Of a stretch of 64,000 nucleotides of DNA, positions 29,257 through 38,765 are shown piece by piece. The stretch's first letter is position 1; the number at the start of each line of letters is the position of its first letter. The DNA is from Leclercia sp. LSNIH1 (lineage in GTDB: Bacteria; Pseudomonadota; Gammaproteobacteria; Enterobacterales; Enterobacteriaceae), in contig NZ_CP026171.1 in the NCBI RefSeq assembly GCF_002902985.1, positions 248,001-312,000 of the forward strand. Reading direction: 5' to 3'. Made by a program: the position numbers and the translations under genes. The notes beneath the pieces were generated by a model. That model was given only the letters and a program-made list of their open reading frames with translations. It was not told the DNA's origin and did not search any database.

Positions 29257-29406
29257 CTTACCTGAACCCAGCTCACCTTCCAGACCAATAATATTGACAT
29301 CAGGTGTCCTGATGATCTGAGCCACATTCTCTGCAACTTTTTCATGACTGCTGCCTCTAAACATATCCTGGTCAGCGGGTGATTCCGTCTGCAATCGTAG
29401 AGTCAT
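29257..29406 (-). pseudogene. 5' fragment of a KAP-type P-loop NTPase gene
   Basis: From the ATG at 29404-29406 the frame reads MTLRLQTESPADQDMFRGSS and continues to IIGLEGELGSGK. That last motif is a Walker A, and the IS3-family element begins exactly after its lysine codon. Fifty codons remain. The N-terminal shape fits KAP-family NTPases, many of them membrane-associated or phage-defence proteins, but the rest of the gene is not in the window. Confidence 0.65.
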
Positions 29407-29630
29407 TCAGCAATTTCCTTCGTTATAACGTAAGATTCTTTCACTATTAGACACAGTACAGAGCCCACAGCAACCAAATGACTGCAGCCGGGGCAGTTTA
29501 GTTTTAAGCATGCATAAGCCGATTTCGATGGAATCCCTTTCACACAATAATATTGAATTGAAGCAATGAAAACATTAATGTGTTTGTTGTGACTAGCTGC
29601 AGGGGCCTGGAAGAAATTCCAAAGCCTGAC

Positions 29631-29662
29631 AAACCGGAACAGGGCTTGCTCTGCTCCGGTTT
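29631..29662 (+). terminator. Hairpin in the long gap before the HTH gene
   Basis: AACCGGA and TCCGGTTTT flank an inner CAGGGC-TTGCTCTG stem; the T tract follows. The gap 29407-30264 otherwise holds only weak short frames. Confidence 0.65.
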
Positions 29663-29768
29663 TATCCAGTTCATCTTGAAGCCCTTGTTTTTGTTACATA
29701 TCCCTGCTCACTCTTTCAGCCATTGTTAAGCTTCTTGTGTGTAATCTGCGAATAATACGGATGCAAAA

Positions 29769-29978
29769 TTGATGCAATGGATTATACATACCTACAGCGC
29801 ACGTTACGCTGAGCTGAATCGAATTTCAGAGAACGTTCTTCGCTATTACCCTGCCCAGCCAGTTGAACACATTTTATCATCCGGCCCCGAGAGTGACATG
29901 TTCTCTGCCTGGTACAGCCTTCATCAGAGTCAAACTAGACGTTATTTACAGGCAAAAGAAGACAGCTACAGAGTTTAA
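29769..29978 (+). CDS. Possible small gene of unknown function
   Basis: A 69-aa frame (MMQWIIHTYSARYAELNRIS to the end KEDSYRV) lies upstream of the HTH gene. I recognise no family and see no strong ribosome-binding site. It could be a remnant. Confidence 0.25.
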   Translation: MMQWIIHTYSARYAELNRISENVLRYYPAQPVEHILSSGPESDMFSAWYSLHQSQTRRYLQAKEDSYRV

Positions 29979-30127
29979 GTCTGACATTATTCGTGGCTGT
30001 GTCTGCCTTCGGAGTTTTCAGCTTATCCCGATAACAGCGGTTTTGAAAAATTGACGTTTTTTACACCGGTACATTGCCCGAACGCAATCTCCCCCGTAGC
30101 GAAATACCGCCCCGCAGAAAATCGTCC

Positions 30128-30268
30128 ATGCTCGGCATGCCCCTGGAACATCAGCATCTTTTCAATAAAGGTTTTACAGCCTATAGTCTGTATAACACAA
30201 AATACACCTTACCTGCTGTATTACAGGGCGGTACTCCCTACTCAGTCTGCGAGGCAGGTCACTTATGA
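30128..30268 (+). CDS. Possible short frame coupled to the HTH antitoxin-like gene
   Basis: The frame starting MLGMPLEHQHLFNKGFTAYS ends at 30268 in TTATGA, so its stop overlaps the ATG of the HTH gene by ATGA. Such coupling is typical of toxin-antitoxin pairs. The frame is only 46 codons and may be the tail of a lost partner. Confidence 0.25.
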   Translation: MLGMPLEHQHLFNKGFTAYSLYNTKYTLPAVLQGGTPYSVCEAGHL

Positions 30269-30561
30269 ATAATCAGTTCCCGATAAAAACGCTGAACCAG
30301 CTCAGACCTGTGCTAATCGGGTTTCGCAAAATCAAGGGCTTCACGCAAAAAGATGTGTCTGAGAGGCTTGGCGTAACGCAGCAAACCTATGCCCGCCTGG
30401 AAGCAAACCCTGCTAGCGCCAGTATTGATCGTCTGTACAAGGTATTCAGTATTCTGGGCGTAGAAATAACGCTGTCATCTATTTCCCCTTCACCCTTCAT
30501 TTCCCACACAGAGATGAGGGGGGCATTTGACAGCACTCCCGCCAGACGGGAGAAATGGTGA
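30265..30561 (+). CDS. HipB-like HTH protein (antitoxin remnant operon)
   Basis: The 98-aa protein has a XRE-type HTH, IGFRKIKGFTQKDVSERLGV, then TQQTYARLEANPASASIDRL (about residues 18-55), the layout of HipB. Its stop overlaps an ATG (30555) of a 22-codon frame. HipB-type antitoxins repress their own operon and neutralise a HipA kinase toxin. No intact hipA follows, so it is an orphan here. Confidence 0.75.
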   Translation: MNNQFPIKTLNQLRPVLIGFRKIKGFTQKDVSERLGVTQQTYARLEANPASASIDRLYKVFSILGVEITLSSISPSPFISHTEMRGAFDSTPARREKW

Positions 30562-30623
30562 CTATTAGAAGTTTGCTAGTTTTGTCGAATGACGCCAACT
30601 ACATGTCCGCATCCATCGAGTAG
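30555..30623 (+). pseudogene. Start of a lost toxin gene (hipA position)
   Basis: An ATG overlapping the antitoxin stop (ATGGTGA) opens the frame MVTIRSLLVLSNDANYMSAS, which stops after 22 codons. The position is that of hipA. Sequence after it shows no continuing family match. The interval to 30984 is not assigned. Confidence 0.35.
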
Positions 30624-30984
30624 TGGCTTCAAGCCACGATTGTCACTGCCTCCGCTGCCTTTTTCCAGTAACTCTCTCCTTTTAATTCTAATATTTAGGG
30701 GTGTCAACGCAAAGCAGAAACGGCACCTTCTTTGCGAGACAGAAATGACCTGTGATTGCCTGGCCGATTTATGGCAGCTAAGTGCGAGAAGCGGATATAG
30801 CGAATTCGCCATTGTACGGGATTAGCAGGTTTACTGAAGCAACCTGCGATGGCGTTATGGCAATAGTCAGTCCCCTGTCCAGTCGGCATAGGTGGCCACC
30901 TCGTCACCGCCGGGGATAAACTGATTGAAGCCTCCGCGCAAAATCACTTATTCTTTTCCGTTAATAAAATGCAGGAGCAAAGTC

Positions 30985-31641
30985 ATGACTGGCGAAATTC
31001 GTGGGCGAGGCAGGCCACGAAAAACAGAGAGTACCTATACAGATACCCGTAATGACCTGATCCGAAGCGGGCTTGAACTGCTCACGCAGAATGGTTTTCT
31101 TTCAACGGGAGTCGATGCCATTGTCAAAAATGCCAGTGTTCCTAAAGGCTCATTTTATTACTATTTCAAGAGCAAAGAAGAGTATGCCCAGACTGTTCTG
31201 AGCGCCTATGACAGTTTCTTTGTGCATAAACTCCAAAAACATCTGTATGAATCATCCTTCACACCAATGATGCGTCTGGAAAATTTCATCGACGATGCCT
31301 GCGACGGCATTAAAAAGTACAATTTCACCCGGGGCTGTCTGGTTGGCAATATGATGCAGGAGAGTCCGGGTCTTCCACTGTCCTTTATCAAACAGCTCCA
31401 CGAAATACTTGAGCGCTGGCAGGCGCTTGTGGCGTGCTGTCTGTCCGACGCGTTATCTTCGGGCGAAATCCGTTCCGATATGAATAATACGCAACTGGCG
31501 GCCATTTTCTGGAGCAGTTGGGAGGGTGCCGTAATGCGTGCCAAACTTTATTGCTCAACCCAGCCTGTGTACGACTTCTGGAGCTATTTCAAAAAGTCAG
31601 TACGCTATCAGCCCTCTAAGGACACGGCTGTTGAAAAGTAA
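30985..31641 (+). CDS. TetR-family repressor, AcuR/NemR-like
   Basis: The start at 30985 (MTGEIRGRGRPRKTESTYTD) lies behind GCAGGAGC; an upstream in-frame ATG at 30925 is less likely. The 218-aa protein has the TetR HTH near residues 30-60 (TGVDAIVKNASVPKGSFYYYFKSKEEYA). The C-terminal domain holds RGCLVGNMMQES, a pattern with a cysteine seen in electrophile-sensing NemR/AcuR-type regulators. It is convergent with the AcuI-like gene at 31704, whose promoter carries a fitting operator, so it probably represses that gene. Confidence 0.82.
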   Translation: MTGEIRGRGRPRKTESTYTDTRNDLIRSGLELLTQNGFLSTGVDAIVKNASVPKGSFYYYFKSKEEYAQTVLSAYDSFFVHKLQKHLYESSFTPMMRLENFIDDACDGIKKYNFTRGCLVGNMMQESPGLPLSFIKQLHEILERWQALVACCLSDALSSGEIRSDMNNTQLAAIFWSSWEGAVMRAKLYCSTQPVYDFWSYFKKSVRYQPSKDTAVEK

Positions 31642-31672
31642 AAAAGGGGCCGCAGCCCCTGATAATAATTAT
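31642..31672. terminator. Terminator between tetR and the AcuI-like gene
   Basis: AAAAAGGGGC-CGCA-GCCCC is followed by an AT-rich stretch TGATAATAATTATCA. It lies between convergent genes and could serve both. Confidence 0.7.
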
Positions 31673-31703
31673 CAAACCCAGGCTGAGCCTGGCTTCCACT
31701 TCA

Positions 31704-32693
31704 TTAGCTACACTGAATTACTGCCCGGCCACGAATTCCGCCACTCAGAAGTTTTTCGGCCACATTGATGGCATCACTCAGCGGATAAACGGTGGTCAGG
31801 CTATCCAGTCTGGACTCCGGTAAATACTGTACCGCCTGCTGCCAGATCGCCGCTCTTTTTTCCTTCGCGAACATGACACTGTCAATCCCTTTCAGCGTGA
31901 CGCCACGCAGGATAAACGGAGCCACATTCCCCATTAGTTCCATCCCCTGTGCCATGCCGCAGGCTGCAACAATACTGCCATAACGCACCCCGGCGCATAC
32001 ATTGCAGAGCGTATGGCTACCGACTGTATCAATGGCGGCAGCCCAGCGTTCTTTCTGTAACGGTTTTCCGGGACAGGAGAGCTCGGAACGGTTAATAATC
32101 TCGTCCACACCGACCGTTTTATAGAGCCAGGCAGCCTCTTCCGGGCGTCCAGTAGACGCCGTAACGCGGTACCCCATTGATGCAAGGATCATGGCCGCAA
32201 TGCTCCCGACGCCGCCGCTGGCACCGGTAACAAGTACCGGACCATCTTCAGGCTTAATACCATGATTCAGAAGTGCGTCTACGCACAGCATCGCGGTAAA
32301 CCCAGCTGTTCCGATTGCCATTACGTGTTTGCCGTTAGCGCCAGCCGGGAGCGGCGTCAGCCAGTCTCCATTTACCCGTGCTTTTTCGGATAGTCCGCCC
32401 CAGTGTTTTTCCCCAACACCCCAGCCGGTCAGGAGAACCTTATCTCCGGCCTGATATTCGGGATGTGAACTGGCGGACACTGTACCGGTAAAATCAATGC
32501 CGGGCACCATGGGAAAGCGTCGGACGATTGGGCCCCGGCCCGTAATGGCCAGTGCGTCTTTGTAGTTGATGGATGAATAGTCAACATTGACCTCCACATC
32601 CCCCTGCGGTAGTTCACTTTCAGCGATTTCAGCAAGTTGCGCACTATAGCGTCCATCTGTTTTGTTGATTAATAAAGATTTAAACACGTTCAC
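31704..32693 (-). CDS. acuI: Acrylyl-CoA reductase-like MDR oxidoreductase (AcuI/YhdH)
   Basis: The 329-aa zinc-free MDR enzyme begins MNVFKSLLINKTDGRYSAQL and has YSSINYKDALAITGRGPIVR, GIDFTGTV and the NADPH motif VLVTGASGGVGSIAAMILAS. These are typical of YhdH/AcuI, which reduces acrylyl-CoA to propionyl-CoA with NADPH and protects against acrylate. The gene symbol is by family. Its promoter region holds a TetR-type palindrome. Confidence 0.83.
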   Translation of the reverse strand: MNVFKSLLINKTDGRYSAQLAEIAESELPQGDVEVNVDYSSINYKDALAITGRGPIVRRFPMVPGIDFTGTVSASSHPEYQAGDKVLLTGWGVGEKHWGGLSEKARVNGDWLTPLPAGANGKHVMAIGTAGFTAMLCVDALLNHGIKPEDGPVLVTGASGGVGSIAAMILASMGYRVTASTGRPEEAAWLYKTVGVDEIINRSELSCPGKPLQKERWAAAIDTVGSHTLCNVCAGVRYGSIVAACGMAQGMELMGNVAPFILRGVTLKGIDSVMFAKEKRAAIWQQAVQYLPESRLDSLTTVYPLSDAINVAEKLLSGGIRGRAVIQCS

Positions 32694-32745
32694 CTCGTTT
32701 GTCCGGGCGTTTACCGTTCAGTCATTAAGTCGTCAATAAATAATA

Positions 32746-32760
32746 TTGACCGATCGTCTA
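32746..32760. promoter_or_regulatory. Candidate TetR/AcuR operator upstream of acuI
   Basis: TTGACCGATCGTCTA is an imperfect palindrome like those bound by NemR/AcuR-type repressors and sits 53 bp before the acuI start. The remaining part of 32694-33032 shows no gene. Confidence 0.6.
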
Positions 32761-33032
32761 ATAATCAACACTACTATCCCAGTGCTTTGCCAGCATTCAA
32801 GAAACATTATTCATTTCATGCACTTAAAGCTGTCTTTTTTGACCGACATCAAACTGTATTCTGGTTTATCTGGTGCAGAGGGAAAATCAGCATCCCTGAA
32901 GATACATAGCTAATGCTTCAGAACACGGCTGATGATGCGATAAAACAACCAGGCTTTAATGAGTTAGTCTGAGCGGACCTTCGGCTCAGTAAATAGGTCC
33001 GCTCCGTGCCAAGAGCAGACGCTGGTAATTCG

Positions 33033-33800
33033 GGTAATGGTGCCAACTTACTGATTTAGTGTATGATGGTGTTTTTGAGGTGCTCCAGTGGCTTCTGTTT
33101 CTATCAGCTGTCCCTCCTGTTCAGCTACTGAAGGCGTGGTGCGTAACGGTAAAAGTACTGCCGGACATCAGCGCTATCTCTGCTCTCACTGCCGTAAAAC
33201 ATGGCAGCTACAGTTCACTTACACCGTCTCTCAGCCCGGTACACACCAGAAAATTATTGATATGGCCATGAATGGCGTCGGATGTCGCGCCAGTGCACGC
33301 ATTATGGGCGTTGGCCTCAACACGATTTTACGACACTTAAAAAACTCAGGCCGCAGTCGGTAAACTCACGCATACAACCGGGCAGTGACGTCATTGTTTG
33401 CGCGGAAATGGACGAACAGTGGGGTTACGTCGGCGCTAAATCACGCCAGCGCTGGTTGTTTTACGCGTATGACAGGATACGGAGGACGGTTGTGGCGCAC
33501 GTATTCGGTGAACGCACGTTGGTCACGCTGGAGCGTCTTCTGGGCCTGCTGTCGGCCTTTGAGGTCGTGGTATGGATGACGGATGGCTGGCCGCTTTATG
33601 AATCACGCCTGAAGGGAGAACTGCACGTTATCAGCAAGCGATATACGCAGCGCATTGAGCGGCATAACCTGAATCTGAGGCAGCATCTGGCAAGGCTGGG
33701 CAGGAAGTCACTGTCGTTCTCAAAATCGGTGGAGCTGCATGACAAAGTCATCGGGCATTATCTGAACATAAAACACTATCAGTAAGTTGGAGTCATTACC
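33033..33800 (+). mobile_element. IS1: IS1 copy 2 (768 bp)
   Basis: The ends GGTAATGGTGCCAACTTACT and TAAGTTGGAGTCATTACC give exactly 768 bp. It differs from copy 1 at many bases, so it belongs to another IS1 lineage. It separates acuI from the frm operon. No target duplication is seen. Confidence 0.95.
33088..33785 (+). CDS. insAB: IS1 transposase InsAB' (programmed -1 frameshift)
   Basis: InsA (91 aa from GTG at 33088, ending 33363) and the overlapping InsB' frame (to 33785) are intact and share the A6C slippery run before CTCAGGCCGCAG. InsB' carries [19 protein letters not shown]. Confidence 0.93.
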
Positions 33801-33820
33801 GGTGCTCTGATATATTTATT

Positions 33821-33871
33821 ATACTATAGTGGGGTATGTGTTGATCTTAATGTAATACTCCCCTATAGTAT
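33821..33871. promoter_or_regulatory. FrmR operator pair
   Basis: ATACTATAGTGGGGTAT (33821-33837) and, in inverted orientation, ATACTATAGGGGAGTAT (33855-33871) flank a 17-bp spacer just before frmR. Both resemble the chromosomal FrmR site with its AT-rich arms and G run. FrmR tetramers release this DNA when formaldehyde crosslinks them. Confidence 0.85.
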
Positions 33872-33898
33872 AAGAAATACAGAGCAGTGAGGTAAGCA

Positions 33899-34174
33899 AT
33901 GCCCAGTACTCCTGAAGAGAAAAAAAAGGTCCTAACCCGGGTTCGCCGTATCCGGGGTCAGATTGATGCTCTGGAAAGAGCACTTGAAAGTGGCGCTGAA
34001 TGCCGTTCCGTTCTCCAGCAAATCGCCGCCGTCCGGGGCGCCGCTAACGGACTGATGGCAGAGGTGCTGGAGAGCCACATACGGGAAACCTTTGACCAGA
34101 ATGACAGCTACAGTCATGAAGTCAGTAAATCAGTTGACGATACGATTGAGCTGGTTCGTGCCTATCTTAAATAG
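33899..34174 (+). CDS. frmR: Formaldehyde-sensing repressor FrmR
   Basis: The 91-aa CsoR/RcnR-family protein starts [20 protein letters not shown]. Pro2 at the new N-terminus and Cys36 ([10 protein letters not shown]), the two residues joined by formaldehyde, are both present, together with the helical [11 protein letters not shown] core. It represses its own operon and is released by formaldehyde. It is followed by frmA after 34 bp. Confidence 0.93.
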   Translation: MPSTPEEKKKVLTRVRRIRGQIDALERALESGAECRSVLQQIAAVRGAANGLMAEVLESHIRETFDQNDSYSHEVSKSVDDTIELVRAYLK

Positions 34175-34178
34175 GTGA

Positions 34179-35318
<1,140 letters not shown>

Positions 35319-35361
35319 TCCCATCAGAATTTTAATCAACTCAAACTGAAGGAAGTGGAAA

Positions 35362-35760
35362 ATGACAACTCCGGTAATTTCTGGTGACGGCATCTTTTCT
35401 CATGTGTTCATTGGCGCAGCCGATGTCGAGAAATCCTCCGCATTTTACGATGTCGTCCTGGGCACGCTTGGTATCAATAACCTCGGCCCGTTTGGCAACG
35501 GCTGGGTACTCTATGGCCGCGAAAAGCCGGCATTTATCATTGCCCGTCCGGGCAACGGTGAAGCACCTTCCGCTAACGGGGTGACTGTCGGCTTCGCTGC
35601 TGCCACCCCGGAAGAGGTTGATGCTTTCCATGCTGCCGGCCTTGCCGCCGGTGGAGCTGATGAAGGTCAACCTGGCCCGCGTGGTCACCTTCCCGGGGCC
35701 TATGCTGCCTACCTGCGGGATCCGGCGGGTAACAAAATCACGGCGTATACGTTTATCTGA
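35362..35760 (+). CDS. VOC-family (glyoxalase-like) protein in the frm operon
   Basis: The 132-aa protein starts MTTPVISGDGIFSHVFIGAA and has the betaalphabetabetabeta layout of the vicinal-oxygen-chelate superfamily, with a C-terminal AAYLRDPAGNKITAYTF typical of glyoxalase/dioxygenase folds. It lies between frmA and frmB with GAAGGAAG as ribosome-binding site. A helper role in the glutathione-dependent removal of aldehydes is likely but its reaction is not known. Chromosomal E. coli frm lacks such a gene. Confidence 0.8.
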   Translation: MTTPVISGDGIFSHVFIGAADVEKSSAFYDVVLGTLGINNLGPFGNGWVLYGREKPAFIIARPGNGEAPSANGVTVGFAAATPEEVDAFHAAGLAAGGADEGQPGPRGHLPGAYAAYLRDPAGNKITAYTFI

Positions 35761-35824
35761 CGTCCGGATTTAAAGATACTTCCCCTGGCTTCGGTCAGGG
35801 GAAATAACCATGAGATAACGGCTG

Positions 35825-36661
35825 ATGGAACTCATTGAGCAGCATGCCAGCTCTGGCGGCTGGCAAAACGTGTACCGGCATTATTCACAATCCCTTAATT
35901 GTGAAATGAATTTCGGTGTGTATCTTCCTCCCAAAGCAGTAACAGAAAAACTGCCGGTACTATACTGGTTGTCGGGCCTGACCTGTACTGAGCAGAATTT
36001 CATCACCAAATCAGGTATGCAGCATTATGCAGCCCGGCATAACGTCATCGTTGTTGTCCCGGATACCAGTCCCCGGGGTAATAATGTCCCGGATGCCGAC
36101 AGTTACGATCTTGGCCAGGGGGCCGGTTTTTATCTGAACGCGACGGAACAGCCGTGGAATGTTCATTACAGGATGTATGACTATATTCTCAGAGAGCTTC
36201 CGGATGTCGTCATGAATCATTTTCCTGCAACGGCAAGAAAATCTATATCCGGTCATTCTATGGGAGGGCTGGGTGCTCTGGTGCTGGCTCTGCGAAATCC
36301 TGGTGAATATGTGAGCGTATCAGCATTTTCCCCGATAGTATCGCCTTCTCAGGTGCCATGGGGGCAACAGGCATTTAGCGCTTACCTGGGTGAAAACAGA
36401 AAAACGTGGGAAGCCTACGATCCAGTCAGCCTCATTTTACAGGGTGAAAAATTACCAGAAATCTTCATTGATCAGGGGCTGAGTGACGCCTTTTATGAAG
36501 AGCAACTGCGCACCAAAATCCTTGAGAGAGTATGCAATGAGATGAACCTCAATGCGTCGTTCCGATATCATACTGGATACGACCACAGCTATTATTTCAT
36601 TTCCAGCTTTATTGGTGAGCACATTGCTTACCATGCCAACAGGCTCAGGCTGTCAGCATGA
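35825..36661 (+). CDS. frmB: S-formylglutathione hydrolase
   Basis: The 278-aa esterase-D-family hydrolase has YWLSGLTCTEQNFITKSG, the nucleophile elbow SGHSMGGLGAL (Ser about 148), and the catalytic Asp and His in FIDQGLSDAF and GYDHSYYFIS. It splits S-formylglutathione into formate and glutathione, the last step of formaldehyde removal. The gene is complete. Confidence 0.95.
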   Translation: MELIEQHASSGGWQNVYRHYSQSLNCEMNFGVYLPPKAVTEKLPVLYWLSGLTCTEQNFITKSGMQHYAARHNVIVVVPDTSPRGNNVPDADSYDLGQGAGFYLNATEQPWNVHYRMYDYILRELPDVVMNHFPATARKSISGHSMGGLGALVLALRNPGEYVSVSAFSPIVSPSQVPWGQQAFSAYLGENRKTWEAYDPVSLILQGEKLPEIFIDQGLSDAFYEEQLRTKILERVCNEMNLNASFRYHTGYDHSYYFISSFIGEHIAYHANRLRLSA

Positions 36662-36688
36662 GTTGATTTCCAGCCTCAGAAAATGTGC

Positions 36689-36838
36689 TTAATTTTCAGG
36701 CCTGAACAGGGCCTGAACCCTGCAGACCTGAGATGTACTGTAACTGGTGGCTTCAGCAGTTTCTCTTATGCTCAGTTTCTTGACCTGTCGGTAATACAGA
36801 ACTTTCTTATGTCGTTCCTGATCGGCCTGTTTGCCCCG
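36689..36838 (-). pseudogene. C-terminal fragment of a serine recombinase
   Basis: The frame RGKQADQERHKKVLYYRQVK to SIRETAEATSYSTSQVCRVQ ends at a stop at 36689. It matches the DNA-binding HTH tail of resolvase/invertase proteins, which is all that is left. IS-end fragments adjoin it upstream. Confidence 0.65.
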
Positions 36839-36839
36839 G

Positions 36840-36920
36840 TGAATCGCCACGGATAATCTAGACACTTCCGAGCCGTTGATGGACTGACCCCGCCCCGGTA
36901 GACGATCCTGCCCTATAGTT
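36840..36920. repeat. Two stacked 40-bp insertion-sequence end fragments
   Basis: Bases 36840-36880 repeat the left end of the IS3-family element at 24535 (TGAATCGCCACGGATAATCT...). From 36880 a TGGACTGACCCCG fragment of about 41 bp follows and leads into a second TGGACTGACCCCA end at 36921. Three IS ends lie in tandem within about 85 bp. Confidence 0.75.
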
Positions 36921-37248
36921 TGGACTGACCCCACGCCTGTAGACAAATCCTGTCCTCACGACGAGGCCTGTTCGAAGGCCTCCGGACTGACGTCGCCGAG
37001 GTGGCTGTGGCGCCGGGACCGGTTATAGAAGACTTCAATGTAATCGAAGATCCGCCCGGGCCAGATCCCTGGTTTTATATATGCGTTTTCTGATCCGTTC
37101 TTTTTTCAGCGAACTGAAGAACGATTCGGCCACCGCATTATCCCAGCAGTTGCCACGCCGGCTCATGCTCGGCGCCAGGTTATTGGCCCGGTAGAAGCGC
37201 TGCCAGTCGTCACTGCCGTACTGGCTGCCCTGGACGCCCTTCTAAGAG

Positions 37249-38325
37249 TCAAGCTGTTATCGGGATACTGTTGATCCGCCTGTTTTGATTGCGCAGTAAC
37301 GTGTAAACTTCGCGGGAGATATATCGCTTTAGACAGCGTATCGCTTCCATTTTTGTATGTCCTTCGGCTACACGCCTGGCGACATATTCCTTTGTTTTTG
37401 CGTCAGTTCGTAAGCGTCCGATGGCGATGATGTGAAGTGCACTATTTGCAGCACGATCTCCACCACGATTAAGTCGGTAACGGTTCGTTTTTCCAGAAGA
37501 AACGGGGACCGGGCTGACACCACACAGTGCCGCAAATCCTGATTCTGATCTTAACCGTTGAGGATTGTCTCCGGCAGTGATCAGCAACTGTGAAGCGCTT
37601 TCGTATCCGATAGCATTACGTTTAATCAGCTCAGGTGCCAACTCGTCGACAATTGCCGCAATCATGACATCCAGATCAGCGATTTCGTCATGTAACTCGA
37701 GATAGCGTCGGGCAAGGGACTTTAATGAAATGCGATAAACGTTGGTTACATTGCGGTATTCACTGGCATCAGGTCTCCAGGAACCCAGGGTCCTGATGAG
37801 CTGCATGCGCGTCATATTTCTGAGCTGTTCACGTAATTCATCCGGGGCAGAGATAATATTTGAATGGATAATCTGGAGAGCGACTCTGCGGGCTGATATT
37901 GCTGTTTTTCGGCAAGTTTTTAATACCCGCAGGGACTCAATCATGCCATCACGCGTTTTGGGAGTAACTGTCCTGATGCCTGAGAATGCTGCATGAGCGG
38001 CACATTCAGCATCAATTGTGTCACTTTTACCCCGTTTGCGTCGCTCCATCCGGTCTGGAGCAGTCACCTCAAGAACTTCTAACCCGGCGTTCTGAAAATA
38101 ACGAAGCAAACCGGAACCATAGGTACCTGTGCACTCAACACCAATTCGCTTTAATGTCCCAAACGAGGTCATCCATGCCAGCATCTGCCGGTAACCTTGT
38201 CGTGTTGTGGAGAAATACTGAGTCCCAAGGACTTTATTGTTCTGATCTACGACAGCGGCAACGTGCAAATCTTTATGTGTATCCACGCCACCCACAACGG
38301 CAGCTTCGGTAACTTTATCAACCAT
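37249..38325 (-). CDS. IS110-family (DEDD) transposase
   Basis: The 358-aa protein starts MVDKVTEAAVVGGVDTHKDL. The DEDD residues are in GGVDTHKD, GVECTGTYGSG and GKSDTIDAEC, and the Transposase_20 domain follows in RSESGFAALCGVSPVPVSSG. It is a different lineage from the element at 14489. Confidence 0.9.
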   Translation of the reverse strand: MVDKVTEAAVVGGVDTHKDLHVAAVVDQNNKVLGTQYFSTTRQGYRQMLAWMTSFGTLKRIGVECTGTYGSGLLRYFQNAGLEVLEVTAPDRMERRKRGKSDTIDAECAAHAAFSGIRTVTPKTRDGMIESLRVLKTCRKTAISARRVALQIIHSNIISAPDELREQLRNMTRMQLIRTLGSWRPDASEYRNVTNVYRISLKSLARRYLELHDEIADLDVMIAAIVDELAPELIKRNAIGYESASQLLITAGDNPQRLRSESGFAALCGVSPVPVSSGKTNRYRLNRGGDRAANSALHIIAIGRLRTDAKTKEYVARRVAEGHTKMEAIRCLKRYISREVYTLLRNQNRRINSIPITA

Positions 38326-38606
38326 GACAGAGCTCCTGTGAGGAAACAGAGTTGAATCTCCAGACAGATAACCCGGACAGGACAGTAACGAGACAAGCCG
38401 TCAGGCCCTTCTTGAGTCACGCGCATCGGTGAGGAGATGCCTCGCATGAAGGCGCTTCCGGCAACCGACGGGTCCAGGGCAGGACACAAAAGGTCGATCG
38501 CTGTGTGAGTCAGGATGCGGGAAGGTCTTCACTGCATCAGTAATCACACCAATCTGGTTAAACGGCAAACTAAGTGGTGGTAAAGACTGACATCGGCATT
38601 ATTACT
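38326..38606 (-). ncRNA. Probable bridge RNA region of the IS110-group element
   Basis: This 281-bp 5' non-coding region precedes the transposase of the IS110-group element. In IS110-group elements such as IS621 the corresponding region encodes the bispecific bridge RNA. I did not work out its loops. Confidence 0.45.
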
Positions 38607-38765
38607 ATCGCTGTGGAACATCACCCCGACGGGCTTACCACGGGTTTCCCATGCCATTTCCAGTGCTTTCATGGTAAGCCTGCTGTCCGGCGAGAACGAC
38701 ATGGCCCAGCCCACTGGTTTTCTTGAGAACAGGTCGAGAACAACGGCGAGGTACGCCCAGCGCTT

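Larger units (their letters stand above)
37233..38606 (-). mobile_element. IS110-group element inserted in the IS3-family orfB
   Basis: Exact limits follow from the broken transposase: the motif HSD|QGSQYG is separated by these 1374 bases. There are no inverted repeats or target duplication, as expected for the family. The 5' non-coding part 38326-38606 (281 bp) is where IS110-group elements encode their bridge RNA. Confidence 0.78.
36921..38765 (-). mobile_element. IS3-family element remnant, split by an IS110-family element
   Basis: The end TGGACTGACCCCACGCC marks the 3' terminus. The OrfB tail ([30 protein letters not shown]) occupies up to 37232, with a 2-base deletion near 37055-37060 that breaks the frame in ARADIFDYIE. 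The middle part (AYLAVVLDLFSRKPVGWAMS to VMFHSD) lies at 38607-38765. Between them sits an IS110-family element. The 5' half of the element is missing where it meets the DUF2778 fragment. Confidence 0.8.

Noticed and set aside
36689..36946. 85-aa protein upstream of the resolvase tail
   Set aside because: The first 35 residues are translated from IS-end fragments; only the C-terminal 50 residues resemble a recombinase.
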